This document shows, piece after piece, positions 31,522 through 31,630 of a stretch of DNA of 31,630 nucleotides (position 1 is the first letter of the stretch; each line of letters begins with the position of its first letter). The stretch lies in IMG/VR virus record IMGVR_UViG_3300032046_000135, positions 1-31,630 of that record. One strand, given 5' to 3'. The stretch is from a virus. Both the position numbers and the translations under genes were made by a program. The notes beneath the pieces were generated by a model. The model ran no database searches. It was not told the DNA's origin and worked only from the letters and a program-made list of their open reading frames with translations.

Positions 31522-31630
31522 ATGCCATATATTTTGGGAATCGATGAATATTTTCATTTCATGGGGGCGACCGCTGGGATAGTCGCTGGTGGTTCAATGA
31601 CAGAGGAGTCAGAACCAAGGGAAATTAGAA
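31522..31630 (+). CDS. Start of a further (probably tail) gene, cut by window end
   Basis: An ATG at 31522 follows AAGGAGAAGTAAA, and the frame is open to the end of the window (MPYILGIDEYFHFMGATAG...). Only 36 residues are visible, too few to identify. From gene order it is probably a tail tube or sheath protein. Confidence 0.55.
   Translation, partial: MPYILGIDEYFHFMGATAGIVAGGSMTEESEPREIR

Overview
The window is part of the genome of a tailed double-stranded DNA phage (Caudoviricetes), or a provirus of one. It shows the usual late structural order on one strand: portal, head maturation protease with a scaffold-like C-terminus, major capsid protein, head-tail connector, stopper-like protein, neck protein and tail-terminator-like protein. 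All supported genes are on the + strand, packed tightly with 1-17 nt overlaps and clear Shine-Dalgarno (SD) sequences. Most of the DNA is AT-rich (about one third GC by eye), while two blocks are strikingly GC-rich. A bacterial host is suggested by the strong SD sites, a lipobox protein, an extended -10 promoter and a rho-independent terminator. The heptosyltransferase-like gene hints at a Gram-negative host, but that is inference. I cannot name the phage or the host.

Layout. 1-2643: the end of an unknown gene and a 705-residue helical/zinc-ribbon/glycine-zipper protein, followed by a terminator-like hairpin. 2739-4632: a run of small genes. A GC-rich island (about 3841-4612) begins inside one of them. 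4616-6346: a metabolic cassette of sulfotransferase-like protein, short methyltransferase-like protein and deoxynucleoside monophosphate kinase. 6388-10584: large unknown proteins mixed with small zinc-ribbon and glutaredoxin-like proteins. 10597-18906: the head module of portal, a 976-residue multidomain enzyme, a small protein, protease/scaffold and major capsid protein, closed by a strong terminator. 19008-23626: a glycan cassette of GT9, GT2 and two-domain glycosyltransferases plus a methyltransferase, under its own extended -10 promoter. 23692-31630: neck and tail-proximal genes, including connector, membrane protein, lipoprotein, a GC-rich beta-helix protein, a ten-repeat protein, stopper-like protein, neck protein and tail-terminator-like protein. 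The window ends inside a further gene.

How the genes work together. The portal, protease/scaffold and capsid genes build the procapsid. The connector, stopper-like and terminator-like genes join head and tail. The beta-helix and repeat proteins are probably surface decorations. The sulfotransferase, glycosyltransferases and methyltransferases form two modification cassettes that could decorate virion proteins or host surface glycans.

The most unusual item is the gene directly after the portal. It fuses an HExxH metallopeptidase, a LigD-type 3'-phosphoesterase domain with all its recognisable catalytic residues, and an ATP-dependent-ligase-like domain whose catalytic lysine position is Glu. 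This resembles the polyvalent effector proteins that some phages package. Other notable points are an internal SD and start site inside the protease gene that would yield a separate scaffold, and a short N-terminal module shared by two glycosyltransferases and two small neck-region proteins.
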